A stretch of DNA of 30,565 bases from Welwitschia mirabilis (Eukaryota > Gnetophyta > Gnetopsida > Welwitschiales), in NCBI GenBank assembly GCA_051453625.1, contig JBOZIK010000001.1:218866854-218897418 (forward strand), read 5' to 3'. Below the pieces are notes generated by a model. That model was not told where the DNA came from. It did no database searches and saw only the letters and a list, made by a program, of their open reading frames with translations. Of the stretch, positions 30,381 through 30,565 are shown piece after piece (within the stretch, counting starts at the first letter, position 1; each line of letters begins with the position of its first letter). The translations under genes were made by a program, and so were the position numbers.

Positions 30381-30565
30381 GTTAAGTAATCCTTAAATGT
30401 AATAGAGGTAATATTTCTTGAGGAATTAGAACATGCACTATTCAATCCACTATTTATTATTATTTAACTAATCTTAAATTATGCTTTTAATCTGCATACC
30501 ATAGATACTGTGTATATTTAAAATGATAATATCATATCCCATATTTTGTAAACCTTATTTACTTG
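30381..30565. other. AT-rich tail of the window
   Basis: This is probably noncoding 3' sequence of the Athila element. No polypurine tract or LTR start was identified. Confidence 0.4.

Overview
The window reads as heterochromatic, repeat-rich plant nuclear DNA. It is very AT-rich and has no long intact reading frame. Nearly every recognisable protein segment belongs to a decayed retroelement. The plant assignment rests on Athila-type Ty3/gypsy polyproteins (a plant-specific lineage), a CRM/Reina-like chromovirus remnant and plant-type L1 LINE reverse transcriptase. The species cannot be named from the sequence. No tRNA, rRNA, CRISPR or bacterial-type operon was seen.

Layout, left to right. 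1-2 kb: a short open C-terminal exon candidate (2-106) and a second short open stretch (1813-1968) cut by a gap; these are the only segments that look like possible host exons. 2.4-5.0 kb: two head-to-tail pieces of one LINE family, one with its RT catalytic FIDD box and one without. 5-9 kb: AT-rich sequence with one more probable LINE remnant and an AAT/AAC/GA microsatellite block. 9.4-12.05 kb: a chromovirus-like gypsy remnant (gag, post-protease linker, RT, connection, RNase H). 12.06-13.55 kb and 21.33-22.65 kb: two diverged copies of one approximately 1.3-1.5 kb repeat, tentatively minus-strand LTRs with a decayed initiator-Met primer-binding site. 14.3-16.7 kb: an Athila-type remnant with a very clear but inactive protease. 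17.5-18.05 kb: a diverged tandem duplication. 18.5-18.7 kb: a near-perfect 68-bp inverted repeat. 19.5-20.7 kb: a less decayed, promoter- or LTR-like stretch broken by three gaps. 22.8-30.4 kb: a nearly complete Athila element in domain order (candidate 5' LTR, PBS, gag, zinc knuckle, protease, RT, RNase H, integrase, C-terminal tail), all on the plus strand and all riddled with stops.

Two processes shape the window. Many stops fall where the families have Trp (TGG to TGA) or Gln (CAG/CAA to TAG/TAA), as expected from long-term C-to-T decay of methylated DNA. Separately, eight of the ten N-runs are exactly 100 bases and each is flanked by a direct repeat of the same sequence, which points to unmerged contig overlaps or collapsed haplotypes rather than real duplications. 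Nothing here looks like a functional new gene system. The most interesting objects are the young inverted repeat at 18.5 kb, the unassigned A/B repeat family and the two possible host exons.
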